Counted from the first letter of the stretch, positions 34,187 to 43,843 are shown. The stretch is 64,000 bases of DNA from Candidatus Gastranaerophilales bacterium (GCA_944325605.1 CALVAX010000002.1:1-64000); one strand, 5' to 3'. A program made the numbers and translations. Notes: generated from the sequence alone by a model not told the origin.

Positions 34187-36373
34187 TTAGTGCAGACTTT
34201 CCGGCACTGCCATCGGGATTGGAACCGGTGCGGTCTGAACCTGCTGGATAGGTTGCTGGGAAGGAGTCTGTTGTGCGGCAGGCGGAACCGGAGCCTGTTC
34301 CTGTTGTTGTTTTGCTTTTTCCTCCTGATTTTGTTTAAAGTTTTTGATTATATCAGCCGGAGTTTTGGCGGGTTTTGATTCTTTTTCTTTGTCATTTTCC
34401 TGCGGCTGGGTTTCCGGAGGAGTTTCTGTTTGTTCCTGAACTTCTTCTTCCTCAGGTTTTGGAGCAGCTTTGGGCTTCACGTCAAGAAGCTGGACTTCAG
34501 GATAATCAAAGTCTGCATTTTTATAAGGGGCGGTTGCAACTTTCATAATGTCACGCCAGATAAGAGCCGGAACCGTGCCGCCCTGAACGGATTTTGTATT
34601 AATTGTGTTGTCATCATTCCCGACCCAGACACCTGTTACAACATTCGGTGTGTAGCCTATAAAGCTTGCATCTTTGTAATCGTCAGTAGTTCCTGTTTTG
34701 CCTGCGGCAGGTTTTCCGATGTTTGCAGCAGCGCCTGTGCCGCCTTTGATAACATTTTTAAGCATTGCTGTCATTACGGCAGCTGTGTTGTAGCTTAACT
34801 GATGTGACTTACGCACCTGAGGAGCGCGGTAAACAACTTTGCCGCGGGAAGTTTCGACACTTTCGATTGCATAAGGTTCAACAATATATCCTCCGTTTGC
34901 AAAAGCACCGTAAGCCCTTGTAATTTCGTATAATTTTGTACCGTTTGACCCGAGTGCAATTGTATAGTCGTATTCAAGCGGGGTAGTTATGCCTAAAACC
35001 CTGACTATCTGTATGACAGAGCGAATTCCTACTTCCTTAATCAAGCGGGCGGCACAAACATTTGAAGACACCATTAAAGCTTTATGAAGCGGAATTTTGC
35101 CTCTGTATTTGTTTCCGTAGTTATGCGGCGACCATCCGCCAAGAGTTACAGGAGCATCTTCTATTAAATCATTCGGATTTATGCCTTTTTCAATTGCTGC
35201 AGCATAAACGAACGGCTTAAATGCCGAACCTGCAGGTCTGATAGCCTGAACACGGTCATACTGGCTCTGGGTATAATCTTTTCCGCCTGCATAGGCAAGA
35301 ATTCTGCCGTCAACAGGACTGAATGAAAATACTGCGGCCTGCTGATTTTTACCTTTGAGGCCATAAGCATTCATGTTTTTAATTATTGCTTCATTTGCGG
35401 CTTTTTGTGCATTGTAATCAAGTGTTGTTACAACTTTGTAACCGCCCTGCGAAATGTCTGTTTCGTCAAAACCGAGTTTTTCCAATTCAGCAAGCACAAG
35501 GTCGCAGAAATAAGGAGCTTTATTGGTTGTGTAATACCTTGGCATTGTGCTTAATTTTACTTTTGCTTCTTTAGCTTTTTCGTATTGTTCTTTTGTAATG
35601 AATTTCATTTTATACATTCTCAAAAGAACCTGATTACGTCTTTGGATTGCCAGATCGAGGTTGTTGAACGGAGAATATACGGACGGCGCCTGCGGAAGCC
35701 CTGCAATCAGCGCAAGTTCAGGAAGAGTAAGCTGTTTAAGTCTTTTATTAAAATAAATTTCGGCAGCTCCTTCAACTCCGTATGCGCCGGAGCCGAGATA
35801 AACGTTATTCATATACATTTCCAAAATCTGGTCTTTGGAAATTGTTTTTTCAATTCTTGCGGCAATTACGAGTTCTTTTAACTTTCTGTCGAATGTTTTT
35901 TCGTTTGAGAGGAACAGAATTCTTGCAAGCTGCTGGGTAATTGTGCTTGCACCCTGAACAAGCTTGCGGGCAAGAAGGTTTTGTACGGTAGACCTTGCAA
36001 GTCCGTAAATGTCATATCCGTGGTGTTTGTAGAAGTTTTTGTCTTCTGTTGCGATAAGTGCATTGATAAAATCCTGCGGAACATCTTTCATTTCAACACG
36101 GGAGTAGGTGTAGGCAGTAAATGTTTTGATGATTTCGCCGTCGTGGGCATGAAATTTTGTAACAATATTCGGTTTAAATCCGTTCAAATTTTCAATCGGC
36201 GGAAGCGATGACAGATAAAGATTAAATGACACACAGCCTGCCAGCACAAATGCCACTGAGAGAATACATGTTATTTTTACTGCTTTAAAAAATTTGTTTT
36301 CTTTTTTTATCATATTTTTTCTGGCGGCAGCTTTGGCCGATGTTTCCGAATCCGTCCTTTTTATTTTTACCAT
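34187..36373 (-). CDS. Class A penicillin-binding protein 1A
   Basis: 728 aa. Cytoplasmic basic tail, one membrane anchor (about 32-52), then a GT51 glycosyltransferase with EDKNFYKHHG (catalytic Glu), GASTITQQLARILFL and RKLKELVIAARIE. The transpeptidase domain has SAFK (active-site Ser of SxxK, about 383), SSNV (SxN, about 433) and KTGTT (about 565). It polymerises and cross-links peptidoglycan. The last 90 residues are Pro/Gln/Glu-rich and disordered. It is monocistronic and convergent with hpf. Confidence 0.95.
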   Translation of the reverse strand: MVKIKRTDSETSAKAAARKNMIKKENKFFKAVKITCILSVAFVLAGCVSFNLYLSSLPPIENLNGFKPNIVTKFHAHDGEIIKTFTAYTYSRVEMKDVPQDFINALIATEDKNFYKHHGYDIYGLARSTVQNLLARKLVQGASTITQQLARILFLSNEKTFDRKLKELVIAARIEKTISKDQILEMYMNNVYLGSGAYGVEGAAEIYFNKRLKQLTLPELALIAGLPQAPSVYSPFNNLDLAIQRRNQVLLRMYKMKFITKEQYEKAKEAKVKLSTMPRYYTTNKAPYFCDLVLAELEKLGFDETDISQGGYKVVTTLDYNAQKAANEAIIKNMNAYGLKGKNQQAAVFSFSPVDGRILAYAGGKDYTQSQYDRVQAIRPAGSAFKPFVYAAAIEKGINPNDLIEDAPVTLGGWSPHNYGNKYRGKIPLHKALMVSSNVCAARLIKEVGIRSVIQIVRVLGITTPLEYDYTIALGSNGTKLYEITRAYGAFANGGYIVEPYAIESVETSRGKVVYRAPQVRKSHQLSYNTAAVMTAMLKNVIKGGTGAAANIGKPAAGKTGTTDDYKDASFIGYTPNVVTGVWVGNDDNTINTKSVQGGTVPALIWRDIMKVATAPYKNADFDYPEVQLLDVKPKAAPKPEEEEVQEQTETPPETQPQENDKEKESKPAKTPADIIKNFKQNQEEKAKQQQEQAPVPPAAQQTPSQQPIQQVQTAPVPIPMAVPESLH

Positions 36374-36492
36374 TTTTATCCCGTTAAATAGCCCTTTTGT
36401 GTATATTTCTTATTATTCTTCCATTACTAAACAATTTTAGTATAAAATATATATAAGGGCAAGTTTTCAACAATTCGGGATATAATATTAGT

Positions 36493-36894
36493 ATGCTTGA
36501 TTTTATATTTTCGATAATAAATGAAATACGGTCATATTTTGTGCCGGAAAAAGTTGAATATGAGATTACGGGAGAGTGCAAAAAGTGCGGCAAATGCTGT
36601 AATTACATGTACAGCGTGGACACTTATACGGAAAAAGAATTCAAGATTATGCAGTTTTTGTTTCCAAAATACAGAAGGTTTTATATTAAGGGCAAGGACG
36701 AATACGGGAACTTTATTTTTGCCTGCAAACTTGTGACGCCGGAAGGTTTATGTTCTGATTACAAAAGGCGTCCTGCGATGTGCAGAAATTATCCGGTGAA
36801 AAAGATTTACTTTCCGGCAAAACTCCATGAAGGATGCGGCTACAAGATAAGTACAAAAAGTTTTGAAGATTACCTGAACAAAGATAAATCTTAA
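36493..36894 (+). CDS. YkgJ-type cysteine cluster protein
   Basis: 133 aa. The Cys cluster CKKCGKCCNY (about 29-38) with later CKLV, GLCSDY and AMCRNYPV matches the YkgJ zinc/iron-chelate family. Function unknown. TATAAT (36481-36486) lies 6 bases before the ATG without a ribosome site, so it is another leaderless candidate. It diverges from the PBP1A gene and runs toward the carbonic anhydrase gene 39 bp later. Confidence 0.88.
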   Translation: MLDFIFSIINEIRSYFVPEKVEYEITGECKKCGKCCNYMYSVDTYTEKEFKIMQFLFPKYRRFYIKGKDEYGNFIFACKLVTPEGLCSDYKRRPAMCRNYPVKKIYFPAKLHEGCGYKISTKSFEDYLNKDKS

Positions 36895-36933
36895 CAATTT
36901 GCAAGGACTCTTTTTTTATATAAAAATAAAGTT

Positions 36934-37539
36934 ATGGAAAACAAGTTTAATTTACCGGAAAATATCATACCTGCTGCAAAGGTCGAATTGGAGAAGCTTT
37001 TAGCGGGCAACAGAAATTTTGTAAACGGCACCCCGACGACTAAAAATATTTCACTTGAAACCTTGAAAAAATACGCATTTCATCAGGAACCTTATGCTTG
37101 TGTTCTGACGTGTTCGGATTCAAGAGTTGTGCCGGAGATAATTTTTGACTGCGGAATAGGGGAGATTTTTGTAGTAAGGGTTGCCGGCATGACAACAGGG
37201 CCTAATGTTGTGGAAAGCGTTGAATATGCTGTGAAAAAACTTGGCGTGCCGCTTCTGATTTTATTAGGGCATGACGACTGCGGGGTTATGAAGTATGCAA
37301 AAGAGCATTATCCCGAGCCGATGAAGGAGTTTTCGTCTATTTTAAAGTGTGTTTATCCTGTTCTTGACAAAAAAGAGGACATAACCTGCCACAACTTTTT
37401 TGCGCAGGAGCACACAAGATGGGTTGAAGATTACTTGATGAAACATTCTGTAATCGTTAATCAGGCGGTCAAAGAAAAACGTTTGTATATCGCAAAATGT
37501 CATTTTGACCATTCGACAGGGTTAGTAGATTTAATTTAA
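36934..37539 (+). CDS. Beta-class carbonic anhydrase
   Basis: 201 aa with the zinc ligands and catalytic dyad intact: CSDSR (about 57-61) and GHDDCGVM (His and Cys about 110-113). It interconverts CO2 and bicarbonate, serving carboxylases and pH balance. No signal peptide. It follows the YkgJ-like gene closely and ends at a bidirectional terminator. Confidence 0.95.
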   Translation: MENKFNLPENIIPAAKVELEKLLAGNRNFVNGTPTTKNISLETLKKYAFHQEPYACVLTCSDSRVVPEIIFDCGIGEIFVVRVAGMTTGPNVVESVEYAVKKLGVPLLILLGHDDCGVMKYAKEHYPEPMKEFSSILKCVYPVLDKKEDITCHNFFAQEHTRWVEDYLMKHSVIVNQAVKEKRLYIAKCHFDHSTGLVDLI

Positions 37540-37558
37540 AATTTTTAATTAATAAAGA

Positions 37559-37589
37559 GGCGGCAGAATTTTTCTAAAATTCTGCCGCC
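37559..37589. terminator. Bidirectional terminator between convergent genes
   Basis: Perfect 14-bp stem GGCGGCAGAATTTT / AAAATTCTGCCGCC with loop TCT; A/T-rich flanks on both sides. Confidence 0.85.
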
Positions 37590-37605
37590 GAAATTTTATC
37601 AGAAT

Positions 37606-37881
37606 TTACAGTTTCCCGTTTGTGGAGGGTTTAAAATTGTTTGCGCCGTGAAGGGTTTTGTGTTTATACTCCTCCTCGCAGCCGCAGTCGTTTTCGGAAA
37701 TCATGCACAGACGGCTTTCAAAAATATCGTCTTTGTTGAATTTTTTTAAGTCCTGTTCTTTTTTGAAGTTTTCTATGAATTTGTCTAAAGTGCCGTTTTT
37801 CTTCATGATTAGTCCGGCGATTGATGCGGCGGCAATCCCGAGAAGCAGACCTCCGCCGGCAAATTTGATTATTTTGTTCAT
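37606..37881 (-). CDS. Small membrane-anchored hypothetical protein
   Basis: 91 aa. One N-terminal membrane segment rich in Gly/Ala (FAGGGLLLGIAAASIAGLIM, about 7-26), then a charged cytoplasmic or periplasmic tail with three cysteines (RLCMISENDCGCEEE). Family not recognised. It follows the ferritin-like gene with an 18-bp gap, so it is probably in the same transcript. Ribosome site AAGGACA precedes the ATG. Confidence 0.65.
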   Translation of the reverse strand: MNKIIKFAGGGLLLGIAAASIAGLIMKKNGTLDKFIENFKKEQDLKKFNKDDIFESRLCMISENDCGCEEEYKHKTLHGANNFKPSTNGKL

Positions 37882-37899
37882 AAAGTTGTCCTTTCAGAG

Positions 37900-39204
37900 T
37901 TAAAATTCTACCATATCAGCGGTTTCCATATCCCTGTAGTCGTCGGCTGAAACAGTATCAGGCGCCTGTGCTTTTTCTTCAAGCCCGCGCTCAATCAGTT
38001 CCGCCTGTTTTTTGATGAGTTTCGGTGCTCCGAAAACTATGTCGCGGCCGGTTGCTGTTGTAATGAGCTGTATTGTTTTTTCGGTCGGAGCGCCATCTTC
38101 GCCGACTTTTTCCTGAACATCATAGCTTGCCCAGTTGTCAGGAAGATCTTCAATGATTGTGTAGCCTTTTTCTTCTTCCCCGTCAAGGCGTTTGTCTATT
38201 TCGTTAATCAAAATATCTGCAACGTATTCTTTCTGGCTTTCAAAGTGGCAGGGTTCCACAACCTTGTCGCCGATAATTTCTTCCGGATCGCGCTTTTCGT
38301 ATTTTTTGATTAAGTCGGATGCTATTTTCAAATGTTCGATTTCAAAGGCAAGAAATTCTTCCCAGATTAATTTTAATTGTTCGTCCTGCTCGTCTTTGTA
38401 GCAGTTGTAGTAGGTGCATACTTCCGTAAATTCATGAAGAAGAAGTTTTTCATACATAGTTTCGTTCGGGTCAATCAGGGATTCGTACATTGTGACGTGT
38501 TCTTCTTCCACGTCGCAGATTTCGCCGAAAGTTCTTCTCAAATCGTCGTTTCCATACATCATCCCGTGTTCGGCGTAGAAATTATGTGTCTGCTGCTCGC
38601 CTGATACAAGAGTCAGGATGTTGACTTTTGTCTGCGGGTCGGCGGTTTCTCTGTCGTAATGGTTTCTAAGCCTGATTTTGTTGTCGTTGTGATGGTTTTG
38701 TGTCGGGCGGCTGACAAGGACATCTGTCCGGTTTTGCAAAATGTCATTAGGATCAATTCCGTGAATCATATATGCCCACTGGCTGTAGCGGTAAAGATGG
38801 TCAAAATCTTCAAGAAGCCCGAAATTGAAGGTTTCTCTGACATAATCGTCCGGTTCGTTCTGCGCAAGCCAAGCCGTTAAATCCACCGCAACCTGTTCAT
38901 ACCCGAGAGTCGTTTCAAGAACGGACTGTTCTGCAGGTGTCATCCAGTTTACGGTTGTCTGCTGCATATCTTCTATACGTCTGGTTTCTGCAAGAATTTT
39001 GCAAACATCGTCATCAGGACAGAATCTTGCAAATGCATGTTTAAAATTCCACGCTTCAACCTCAATCCCGTTCATCAAAATCTGGCGGGTTCTGGTGTAG
39101 CAGTCGACTTTGTGTTTGTCAAACGGTCTTTTAACAATTTTGTGCCAGCTTCTAAGCTGGTTTTCAATTGATATTCCCTTTTCTTTTAACGGATTAAATG
39201 TCAT
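37900..39204 (-). CDS. Ferritin-like domain protein (possible di-iron)
   Basis: 434 aa from the chosen ATG (AAAGGA 9 bases upstream); a longer frame to 39243 only adds repeat-derived codons. The helical core has paired carboxylate/His motifs spaced as in ferritin-like di-iron proteins: EDFDHLYRY (about 150), GEQQTHNFY (about 215), EEEHVTMY (about 250), LHEFTEVC and FEIEHLKIA (about 310). An oxidoreductase or rubrerythrin-like role is possible. The C-terminal 100 residues form a separate, charged region. Not assigned to a named family. Confidence 0.7.
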   Translation of the reverse strand: MTFNPLKEKGISIENQLRSWHKIVKRPFDKHKVDCYTRTRQILMNGIEVEAWNFKHAFARFCPDDDVCKILAETRRIEDMQQTTVNWMTPAEQSVLETTLGYEQVAVDLTAWLAQNEPDDYVRETFNFGLLEDFDHLYRYSQWAYMIHGIDPNDILQNRTDVLVSRPTQNHHNDNKIRLRNHYDRETADPQTKVNILTLVSGEQQTHNFYAEHGMMYGNDDLRRTFGEICDVEEEHVTMYESLIDPNETMYEKLLLHEFTEVCTYYNCYKDEQDEQLKLIWEEFLAFEIEHLKIASDLIKKYEKRDPEEIIGDKVVEPCHFESQKEYVADILINEIDKRLDGEEEKGYTIIEDLPDNWASYDVQEKVGEDGAPTEKTIQLITTATGRDIVFGAPKLIKKQAELIERGLEEKAQAPDTVSADDYRDMETADMVEF

Positions 39205-39223
39205 TTTAGTTTTTCCTTTCTTT

Positions 39224-39690
39224 TGTCTGCAATTATTGTTCACTTCGCTATCGAAGCATTTTTATATTTGATTTTTAGTGTTTTTCCTTTCTTTTTTAAT
39301 TTGCCCTTGCGGGTGCAGGGAGTTGTTTCAATAAATTTATCAGTCTTAGCGCCCTGTTGCATTAGGTTTTTCTATTATTCTGTGGGCAGAAGCCAGAAGA
39401 ATCTCTTTTTTGTCCTCCGGACGGGGGCACTTTTGGTGGCAAAAGTGCCGCAAAACCAGCCGGCACGCTTCGTTCACTAATAATTTGCAAGACTCGGCAT
39501 TTAGGCGGGTAAACTCGCTGCGCTCGAACAATACCCGCCTTTGATGTTTGCCTTGTCTGCAATTATTGTTCACTTCGCTATCGCGGCATTTTTATATTTA
39601 ATTTTGAATGTTTTTCCTTTCTTTTTTAATTTGCCCTTGCGGGCGCGTTGAGTTGTTTCACTTAATTTATTAGTCTTATCGCCTTTTTAA
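39224..39690. repeat. Duplicated intergenic segment, 330-bp period
   Basis: About 135 bp starting TGTCTGCAATTATTGTTCAC at 39224 recurs at 39554 with scattered differences. Between the copies lie palindromic pieces: GGCACTTTTG/CAAAAGTGCC (about 39425-39450) and GGCGGGTA/TACCCGCC (about 39503-39540). The frames seen here are repeat-derived. The 528-bp gap holds no convincing gene. Confidence 0.8.
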
Positions 39691-39732
39691 ACGTAACGCA
39701 CTTAACGCCTTATCGCCTTGCAGTCTTAACAC

Positions 39733-41124
39733 CTATTTATCAATCGCATACGCAAATAATTCTCCTGTCTTTTTGTTGTATTCAATGCCGTCATCGTGGG
39801 TAAAAAGATTGTACCAGTGGCTTTCGGGGGTTCCGTCAGTGGAGTAGGAAGGGTTTGTCATCATCAAAAGATGTGTGTTCGCGTCATATCTGAGCGGAAA
39901 CAAATCCTCCATCTGCATAAAGCTCGGAAGCTTGTCGCTTGCAAGTTCAAATCCGAAAAGAGAGTTTTTTATTCTTTCAAGCCTTATTTCATAAGGTGTT
40001 CCGCCGGTGTCGTTGTCGTTGGAAACTTCAACCCCCGGAGCATAATCGCGGGCATATTTGAGTTTTTCCGACCAGTCTTTGACGGTTTCGTAGTTATCGG
40101 GGTTAATGAAGGCTGTTCCTGCCGTAAGTCCGAGGTTTTTGTAACGGTCAAAATCACCGGAACTTTTTTCTCCGACAAAACTTAATGTTGTCATACCCGA
40201 GCGGGCGCGGATTTCGTTTAGGATATACTGCATCTGCGGGTATTCCGGTAAATCTCCGACACCTGTGTAATTTTCGCAGTCGTAGCCGCCAATGTGTTTT
40301 GCGGAATCTATGAAAATCGCCTCAAACCCGAGTTTGCAAAGTTTTACGCACTCGTTAATCCATAGTTCCTGATGTTCCGCATTGCACCAGTCAAAACCTT
40401 CATCGTCGCCGTCAGGATGTGCGATTTTCATCTGGTCGGCGGAAATTACTACCCTGTAACCGGTTTTAAGCCCTCTAAAATGCGCAAGGTCATTAAACGC
40501 CCTGAATTGCTCTTCGGGGCTTACTTTATCTGCAATCGAAAAGTCGATAATATTTCGGCTGTAGCCTGCATTCAGCCTGACTCCGTAGATAGAATTTTCT
40601 TCTAATCCTTTGTTATATCCGTCACCGAAGATGTTCGGCCAGATTTGCGAAAGTATTACGCAGTTTGCCCAGCTGAACGCAGACGGCGGAATTGCCGGAA
40701 GAAGCTTAATCGTACTTATAATTCCGCAGCAGCAGTGTTCAAAAGTCATGTTTGCAATTGCACGGTTGTTTATTTCAATGTAATTTGCAAGCCGTCCCCA
40801 CCTGTCGCCGTAGTCAGGGGTTTTAATATTTTTGGGAAATTCTCTGTAAAATTCTCCGCTTTCGCTCAGCGTTACAATAGAATCGACCGCGCGTTTGAAA
40901 GTTCTTGTCAGTAAAGTTGATGGATGAATTCCCGCAAGCCATTTTTTGTTTGAAGCCCGTCCGACCCCGCGGAACGCGCGGCTTTCCGTCCACGTGTCAT
41001 AATGAAGGGTTGAACTTCCGCTTAAAACACTTAATAATTTTTCTGTCGGGCGAAGATTTCCGTTGTTGAAATTTTTTGTCATAACAATTTTTTTATAAAA
41101 AATCCGCGTAATTTTTACATTCAC
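39733..41124 (-). CDS. Putative GH13-like (alpha-amylase fold) protein
   Basis: 463 aa. The centre has a TIM-barrel pattern resembling glycoside hydrolase family 13: IFIDSAKHIGG looks like region II (nucleophile Asp), SFVGE like region III (acid Glu) and SNDND like region IV. No signal peptide is present, so any substrate would be cytoplasmic. The likeness is by motif shape only. The true start may be the internal MTKNFNNG (41082), because a ribosome site is adjacent to the first ATG with almost no spacing. Confidence 0.6.
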   Translation of the reverse strand: MNVKITRIFYKKIVMTKNFNNGNLRPTEKLLSVLSGSSTLHYDTWTESRAFRGVGRASNKKWLAGIHPSTLLTRTFKRAVDSIVTLSESGEFYREFPKNIKTPDYGDRWGRLANYIEINNRAIANMTFEHCCCGIISTIKLLPAIPPSAFSWANCVILSQIWPNIFGDGYNKGLEENSIYGVRLNAGYSRNIIDFSIADKVSPEEQFRAFNDLAHFRGLKTGYRVVISADQMKIAHPDGDDEGFDWCNAEHQELWINECVKLCKLGFEAIFIDSAKHIGGYDCENYTGVGDLPEYPQMQYILNEIRARSGMTTLSFVGEKSSGDFDRYKNLGLTAGTAFINPDNYETVKDWSEKLKYARDYAPGVEVSNDNDTGGTPYEIRLERIKNSLFGFELASDKLPSFMQMEDLFPLRYDANTHLLMMTNPSYSTDGTPESHWYNLFTHDDGIEYNKKTGELFAYAIDK

Positions 41125-41226
41125 CTTGAGGGTTAAGATAATTTAATTAAAATTTAATATTTATTTACTCATTTCAGTGTTAGAATAAAAATTGACAGAG
41201 TAGTTTTTAATAAGAAGGAGTGAAAA

Positions 41227-41736
41227 ATGATTTCTGAAAAATTAGAAAAAGCTTTTAATGATCAAATTAACAAAGAATTTTATTCTGAATACCTTTATCT
41301 TTCAATGCAGGCATATTTTGAAAGATTAAACCTTAAAGGATTTGTAAACTGGATGACAGTACAGGTTCAGGAAGAACACGCTCATGCTATGGGAATGTTT
41401 AATTATGTTCACGAAAGAGGCGGAAAGGTTGAACTTGAGGCTATTGCAAAACCACAGGTTGATTGGACGTCTCCTCTGCATGTTTTTGAAGAAGTTCTGA
41501 AACACGAAGAATACGTAACTTCCCGCATTAATGCATTGATGGATGTCGCAGAAGAAGTTAAAGATCGTGCTGCACTTTCTTTCCTTGACTGGTACGTAAA
41601 AGAACAGGTTGAAGAAGAATCAAATGTCGGCGGAGTGCTTGCGACATTGAAACTTATTAAAGACGATGCAAAAGCTCTCTTGATGCTTGACAAAGAACTT
41701 GCGGCAAGAACTTTTGTTGCTCCGGTAATCGGCTAA
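41227..41736 (+). CDS. ftnA: Ferritin
   Basis: 169 aa, full length for bacterial non-haem ferritin. The ferroxidase ligands are visible: NKEFYSEYLYLSM (Glu, about 17), EEHAHAM (Glu-x-x-His, about 50) and EQVEEE (about 127). It stores iron as a 24-mer. AAGGAG precedes the ATG and a terminator-like hairpin follows, which also contains the next gene's ribosome site. Confidence 0.95.
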   Translation: MISEKLEKAFNDQINKEFYSEYLYLSMQAYFERLNLKGFVNWMTVQVQEEHAHAMGMFNYVHERGGKVELEAIAKPQVDWTSPLHVFEEVLKHEEYVTSRINALMDVAEEVKDRAALSFLDWYVKEQVEEESNVGGVLATLKLIKDDAKALLMLDKELAARTFVAPVIG

Positions 41737-41760
41737 AATTTACTATAAACGTATGACATC

Positions 41761-41805
41761 AAAAAACTCCTTTCAAAGTACAATATTTCTTTGAAAGGAG
41801 TTTTT
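41761..41805 (+). terminator. Terminator hairpin whose right arm is the nfeD ribosome site
   Basis: Perfect 12-bp stem CTCCTTTCAAAG (41767-41778) / CTTTGAAAGGAG (41789-41800), extended by A-run and T-run to 17 pairs, followed directly by TTTTT and then ATG at 41806. The GGAG needed to translate nfeD is paired in the stem. Read-through from ferritin would thus leave nfeD untranslated unless the hairpin opens. Confidence 0.8.
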
Positions 41806-42354
41806 ATGCCTGAATTTATGAATATTACAAACATCTTTTTGGCCGTCGGAGTGTTTGCAACAGTGTTTTACATTATAAAAATGTGCCTGTTTTTGTTCAC
41901 CGGCGGAGATGTGGAAGTGCATGCGGATTTTACATCCCTTTGTGATACGGATGTGTCATTTGATTTTATTTCAATACAGTCCATTTTGGCCTTTATGATG
42001 GGTTTTGGCTGGGTCGGACTTGCGGCTGTAAGTCAGTTTAAAATGAGCATTCTGTTGTCAGTAATATCTGCTGTTGTATTTGGCTTGATTTTTATGTTTT
42101 TGTCTGCATATCTGATGTTCTTAATCAAAAAACTTGATAAAAGAGAAAAAATTGACCTTCAGGATTTTGTGGGAACCGTCGGCCGGGCATACACAGCATT
42201 TAAACCGCAGGGAGAAGGTCAGATTGAAATAACAATTAATGACCAGCTTTCAGTAATCGGTGCGATAAACATGACAGATGAAGAAATTCACGCATTTATG
42301 CCTGTAAAGATTGAAAAAATTGAAGATAATAAAATTTATATAGTACGAGTTTAA
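41806..42354 (+). CDS. NfeD-like membrane protein (YuaF type)
   Basis: 182 aa from the ATG with AAAGGAG five bases upstream. Three membrane segments (about 5-25, 55-75, 85-108) precede a C-terminal soluble OB-fold-like domain (about 115-182: VGTVGRAYTAFKPQGEGQIEI), the layout of short NfeD partners of flotillin. It lies 16 bp before the flotillin gene. The pair organises membrane microdomains in characterised bacteria. Confidence 0.85.
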   Translation: MPEFMNITNIFLAVGVFATVFYIIKMCLFLFTGGDVEVHADFTSLCDTDVSFDFISIQSILAFMMGFGWVGLAAVSQFKMSILLSVISAVVFGLIFMFLSAYLMFLIKKLDKREKIDLQDFVGTVGRAYTAFKPQGEGQIEITINDQLSVIGAINMTDEEIHAFMPVKIEKIEDNKIYIVRV

Positions 42355-42370
42355 AAAAAAGGAGAAAGAA

Positions 42371-43843
42371 ATGTTGGGTCCAAGTTTTATGGCTTTTGTA
42401 GTGGTTCCTGCACTTATATTAATTGCGGCACTCATATTTATAGCCAACCAGTACAAAAGATGTCCGTCAAACAAAGTTATTGTAGTTTACGGTAAAACCG
42501 GCGGAACGTCAACCGCAAAATGCGTTCACGGCGGCGGAACTTTTATCATCCCGCTTATTCAGGATTACGGGGTTCTGTCACTTGAGCCGATGACAACTGA
42601 TATTGATTTGAAAGGCGCGCTTTCAAAAGGGAATATCCGTGTAGCAGTTCCGTCAACCTTCACATTCGGAATTTCTACAAAAGAAAATATAATGATTAAT
42701 GCTGCAGAACGTCTTCTTGGATTGACGAAACCTGATATTATTGTACAGGCAAGCGATATTATCTTAGGGCAATTACGTCTTGCGATTGCAACTCTTTCAA
42801 TTGAAGAAATCAATCAGGACAGAGAGAAATTTCTTGAACAGATTAACGCAAACGTAAACACTGAACTTAATAAAATCGGCCTTGAAATAATCAACGTAAA
42901 CATCAAAGATATCACCGATGAATCCGGTTACATTGATGCAATCGGAAGAAAAGCCGCAGCAGAAGCAATTAACAAGGCAAAAGTAGAAGTTGCACAACAG
43001 GAAAAACTCGGTGCAATCGGTGAGGCTGAAGCAAACAAAGAAAAAGAAGTTCAGGTAGCGGAACAAACAGCACAGACAGAAATCGGTAAAACAAACGCCG
43101 AAAAAGAACAGCGTATTAAAACCGCAAGCCTTGAAGCGGAAGCCGTAGACGGTGAAAACATTGCAAAAGCAAACATTGCCGATTCAAATGCAAACCTTGC
43201 CGTTAAACAGGCTGATGCTTTAAAACTCGGTGAGGTTGCAAAAGCAAACGCTGAACGTGACGTCCTGATGGCACAGAAAGAACGTGAAGAAGCAAGATTG
43301 AAGAAAGAAGAACTTGCAGCTCAGGAAGTTGAAAAACTCAAAATTCAGGTAGAAGCAGATGCCGAAGCAGAACGCCTCAGACGTATTGCAAACGGTGAAG
43401 CCGACGCAATCAAGGCAAAATACTTTGCAGAAGCCGAAGGTGTCCGTGCCGTTCTTGAAGCTAAAGCAAAAGGTTATGACCAGCTTGTTAAGATTTCAAA
43501 CAACAAGCCAGAAATTGCAACAAGCTTCCTGATGATTGAAAAAATTGAAGATATTGTTGCTAAACAGGTTGAAGCAATTAAAAACATCAAATTTGACAAA
43601 ATTACTGTCTGGGACGGCGGCGCAGGCTCTAAAGGCGGCAGCACAACCGCAAACTTTATGCGTGATTTAATCAAATCACTTCCTGCAATGCATGATCTTG
43701 CAGCGCAGGCAGGGGTTGAACTTCCGCAAATCCTCGGCAAAGTTGCATCTCAGGAAGATATTGAAGCCGAACCCGTAACCGTTCAGGCTCCACCTGTTCC
43801 TGCTGCTCCGAAAAAAGCAGAAAAGAAAGACGAAGAAAAATAG
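42371..43843 (+). CDS. floT: Flotillin-like SPFH protein (YuaG/FloT type)
   Basis: 490 aa. N-terminal membrane segment (about 7-25), SPFH/band-7 domain (about 30-200), and a long Ala/Glu-rich coiled coil with EA-type repeats (about 205-350). The tail ends in Lys/Glu and Ala/Pro-rich low-complexity sequence. It scaffolds lipid microdomains with NfeD, which is encoded immediately upstream. GGAG precedes the ATG and a strong terminator follows. Confidence 0.93.
   Translation: MLGPSFMAFVVVPALILIAALIFIANQYKRCPSNKVIVVYGKTGGTSTAKCVHGGGTFIIPLIQDYGVLSLEPMTTDIDLKGALSKGNIRVAVPSTFTFGISTKENIMINAAERLLGLTKPDIIVQASDIILGQLRLAIATLSIEEINQDREKFLEQINANVNTELNKIGLEIINVNIKDITDESGYIDAIGRKAAAEAINKAKVEVAQQEKLGAIGEAEANKEKEVQVAEQTAQTEIGKTNAEKEQRIKTASLEAEAVDGENIAKANIADSNANLAVKQADALKLGEVAKANAERDVLMAQKEREEARLKKEELAAQEVEKLKIQVEADAEAERLRRIANGEADAIKAKYFAEAEGVRAVLEAKAKGYDQLVKISNNKPEIATSFLMIEKIEDIVAKQVEAIKNIKFDKITVWDGGAGSKGGSTTANFMRDLIKSLPAMHDLAAQAGVELPQILGKVASQEDIEAEPVTVQAPPVPAAPKKAEKKDEEK

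Noticed and set aside
39346-39573. 75-aa minus-strand open frame with LFERSEFTRL
   Set aside because: Lies within the 330-bp duplicated segment and its palindromes; such frames are typical repeat artefacts.
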